A stretch of 64,000 bases of DNA from an uncultured Caulobacterales bacterium. GTDB taxonomy: Bacteria; Pseudomonadota; Alphaproteobacteria; Caulobacterales; Maricaulaceae. The stretch lies in contig CALLIK010000004.1 of NCBI GenBank assembly GCA_938009235.1, positions 429,725-493,724 of the forward strand, written 5' to 3'. Below, in pieces: positions 63,953 through 64,000 of the stretch; position 1 is the stretch's first letter, and the number at the start of each line of letters is the position of its first letter. Both the position numbers and the translations under genes were made by a program. Below the pieces are notes generated by a model that had not been told where the DNA came from, did not search any database, and was given only the letters and a program-made list of their open reading frames with translations.

Positions 63953-64000
63953 GGACGATGGGGTTGAGCGTTGGGTGGTGAGACATCCGAGTGTGCCGGG

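Larger units (their letters stand above)
63495..64000. other. Gene-free end of the window with repeats and palindromes
   Basis: No coding region is supportable in this 506-bp stretch. It holds a terminator-like hairpin, repeat copies B and E, and a nested palindrome near the end, all listed separately. Confidence 0.5.

Overview
This window is chromosomal DNA from an alphaproteobacterium, most likely a marine, moderate-GC member of the Hyphomonadaceae/Robiginitomaculaceae (Maricaulales) group. The evidence is gene content and order: a C4-pathway hemA (5-aminolevulinate synthase), an NDUFS4-type complex I subunit, a UQCC1-type cytochrome bc1 chaperone, the bamE / chaperone-plsX-fabH-ihfA-merR block, LL-DAP/AlaC-type aminotransferase, CtaA/Cox15, and RlmE-Ppx and nrdR-rib-nusB-thiL clusters. 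I see no rRNA, CRISPR array, prophage, insertion sequence or origin. The genus is inferred only.

Layout. 1-7.9 kb: tail of a periplasmic amidohydrolase, an RhlE-type DEAD-box helicase, a hydrolase/GST pair, and an unusual two-gene secreted operon (a 143-aa exported protein and a 1120-aa outer-membrane, usher-like protein). 7.9-14.4 kb: guaB-rsmB-guaA and ppx-rlmE (purine synthesis and rRNA modification). 14.5-18.7 kb: a SulP transporter, then tkt and a rhodanese-like protein. 19-22.3 kb: tightly packed cysK-metC and a lipoprotein esterase resembling glucuronoyl esterases. 22.3-30.8 kb: three tRNA genes (Arg-TCT, Pro-TGG, Glu-TTC), NDUFS4, HerA-like ATPase, DUF192, recJ, an aminotransferase, a lipoprotein and argC. 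30.8-36.9 kb: rpsI/rplM, heme A synthase, merR-ihfA-fabH-plsX, bc1 chaperone and divergent bamE. 37.4-46.8 kb: glyA, small genes, nrdR, a riboflavin operon in which RibD lacks its deaminase domain and the RibB/RibA fusion lacks the GCH2 zinc cysteines, nusB, thiL, and divergent hemA/hemB.

46.8-48.3 kb and 62.6-64 kb are accessory-looking. They have long intergenic stretches, structured inverted repeats, a dispersed degenerate repeat family (at least five copies) and small secreted proteins of unknown function. Between them lie a 3-hydroxyisobutyrate dehydrogenase-like enzyme, a five-gene transport operon (SLC13 permease, bpt, TRAP dctPQM), lemA plus an M48 protease, an M16 zinc protease lipoprotein, a threonine aldolase-like enzyme, and an SDR enzyme with a combined Tat/lipoprotein leader.

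How the genes work together. Most of the window is housekeeping arranged in tight operons, with frequent 4-nt ATGA overlaps (hydrolase/GST, rsmB/guaA, plsX/fabH, ribH/nusB, bpt/dctP, dctQ/dctM). hemA, hemB, ctaA, the bc1 chaperone and NDUFS4 all serve tetrapyrrole synthesis and the respiratory chain. The candidates for undescribed biology are the two-gene surface operon at 3.98-7.77 kb, the branched inverted-repeat element at 46.77-46.93 kb, the repeat family, and the exported SDR. All assignments come from reading motifs by eye; no database search was run.
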